The position numbers and the translations under genes are program-made. Shown piece by piece: positions 63,525 through 64,000 of a stretch of 64,000 nt of DNA; position 1 is the first letter of the stretch; each line of letters begins with the position of its first letter. Source of the DNA: Clostridium sp. AT4 (GTDB lineage Bacteria; Bacillota; Clostridia; Lachnospirales; Lachnospiraceae); assembly GCF_001517625.2 (NCBI RefSeq), contig NZ_LN999828.1, positions 1,690,303 through 1,754,302 on the forward strand, written 5' to 3'. The notes under the pieces are model-generated. The model ran no database searches, was not told where the DNA came from, and was given only the letters and a program-made list of their open reading frames with translations.

Positions 63525-64000
63525 TTATGATATTCCTTCCCATCTTTCCTTCAGGAAATGGGCTGCCATTTTAGGACTACGGTCGCGCGTAAACACTCCC
63601 TTTTTATTACCCCCAACGCGTTTGATATTCTCTGCTGTTGCAAAATCTGCAAAGTTCCATACATGTTCACCTGTTATATATGGAAGACTGTCAAAAACCT
63701 CACCATATGCCCGCAGGAAATCAACCTGATACTCTTCGCTGAATATACGGGCATTTATATCATGGAAACCGGCAATGGTATCTGCTCCGTATTCTCCCAG
63801 CATAATAGGTTTATCGGGACACCGCTTATGAAAGCCCTCAAGCTCATCCTTTAAAAGAGCTGCTGCTCCTCTGAGATTTCCCTCCGTATCATACCAGCCG
63901 CGATAGCGGTTGATGATCAAAAGATCACAGATTTCAGCCACCTTACAGCTGACAGGGTTAGAACCTTCATATGTAACCAGTGTAGCCGGACGTTTCTGTT
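63525..64000 (-). CDS. uidA: Beta-glucuronidase, C-terminal part (cut by window edge)
   Basis: The frame is open to the right edge, so the start lies beyond it; about 158 C-terminal residues are visible. They match family 2 beta-glucuronidases: the nucleophile glutamate in IMLGEYGADTIAG, GEHVWNFADFAT and the glucuronate-recognising NxK motif in VGGNKKGVFTRDRSPK, ending KERWEGIS. The enzyme would release glucuronic acid from glucuronides. It is 37 bases ahead of the HAD gene, at the head of the operon as far as visible. Confidence 0.92.
   Translation of the reverse strand, partial: QKRPATLVTYEGSNPVSCKVAEICDLLIINRYRGWYDTEGNLRGAAALLKDELEGFHKRCPDKPIMLGEYGADTIAGFHDINARIFSEEYQVDFLRAYGEVFDSLPYITGEHVWNFADFATAENIKRVGGNKKGVFTRDRSPKMAAHFLKERWEGIS

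Overview
The window is chromosomal DNA of an anaerobic Gram-positive bacterium of the class Clostridia, most likely a Lachnospiraceae member (Blautia-like). The evidence is the iron-sulfur L-serine dehydratase, an iron-sulfur-rich [FeFe] hydrogenase, OadB/OadG-type Na+ pump subunits, strong AGGAGG ribosome sites and TTGACA/TATAAT promoters with 17-base spacers. I cannot fix the genus. No phage, insertion sequence, integron or CRISPR array is visible; this is gene-dense core and metabolic sequence.

Layout. 0-6.6 kb: an ABC importer operon with a divergent LysR regulator, a mannose-6-phosphate-isomerase-like protein with an unusual C-terminal domain, and a second LysR gene. 6.6-12.9 kb: the complete F1Fo ATP synthase operon, transcribed leftward as atpB-E-F-H-A-G-D-C. 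13.1-15.8 kb: a LysR regulator divergent from the two-subunit L-serine dehydratase. 15.8-17.8 kb: a YolD-like protein plus a Y-family DNA polymerase. 18.2-19.3 kb: ychF. 19.5-22.6 kb: a secreted family 8 polysaccharide lyase lipoprotein behind a striking GTAAAC repeat array. 22.7-25.4 kb: OadG/OadB and a CNNM/CorC-type transporter. 25.6-26.3 kb: a HAD phosphatase.

26.3-36.7 kb is one tightly packed leftward run that starts with a periplasmic-binding-domain hybrid histidine kinase, an HD-GYP response regulator and a separate Hpt protein. It continues with a 2-hydroxyacid dehydrogenase, an acylphosphatase, a YihY-type membrane protein and an asymmetric heterodimeric ABC exporter. 36.8-38.3 kb: monomeric [FeFe] hydrogenase. 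38.4-47.4 kb: a Kdp potassium pump operon in which the sensor KdpD is split into two proteins; no KdpE is present in the window. 47.6-51.3 kb: rluF-like, ligA and metA in one operon. 51.7-53.8 kb: queA and a membrane-anchored acidic protein. 53.9 kb: tRNA-Arg(CCG). 54.2-57.6 kb: a secreted 3D-domain protein, a SpoIID-like protein and a probable 6S RNA. 57.6-59.9 kb: a YbaK deacylase and a DEAD-box helicase with a probable attenuator in its leader. 60.0-64.0 kb: a leftward sugar-acid operon: beta-glucuronidase (cut by the right edge), HAD phosphatase, FGGY kinase and UlaG lactonase.

Together the genes show fermentative energy metabolism (serine deamination, H2 evolution, probably H+-coupled ATP synthase, possible Na+-coupled decarboxylation), host- or plant-glycan foraging (polysaccharide lyase, beta-glucuronidase) and envelope and signalling functions. 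The least described parts are the eight-gene phosphorelay/exporter run, the split KdpD operon, the lyase repeat array and the GUS-HAD-FGGY-UlaG cluster.
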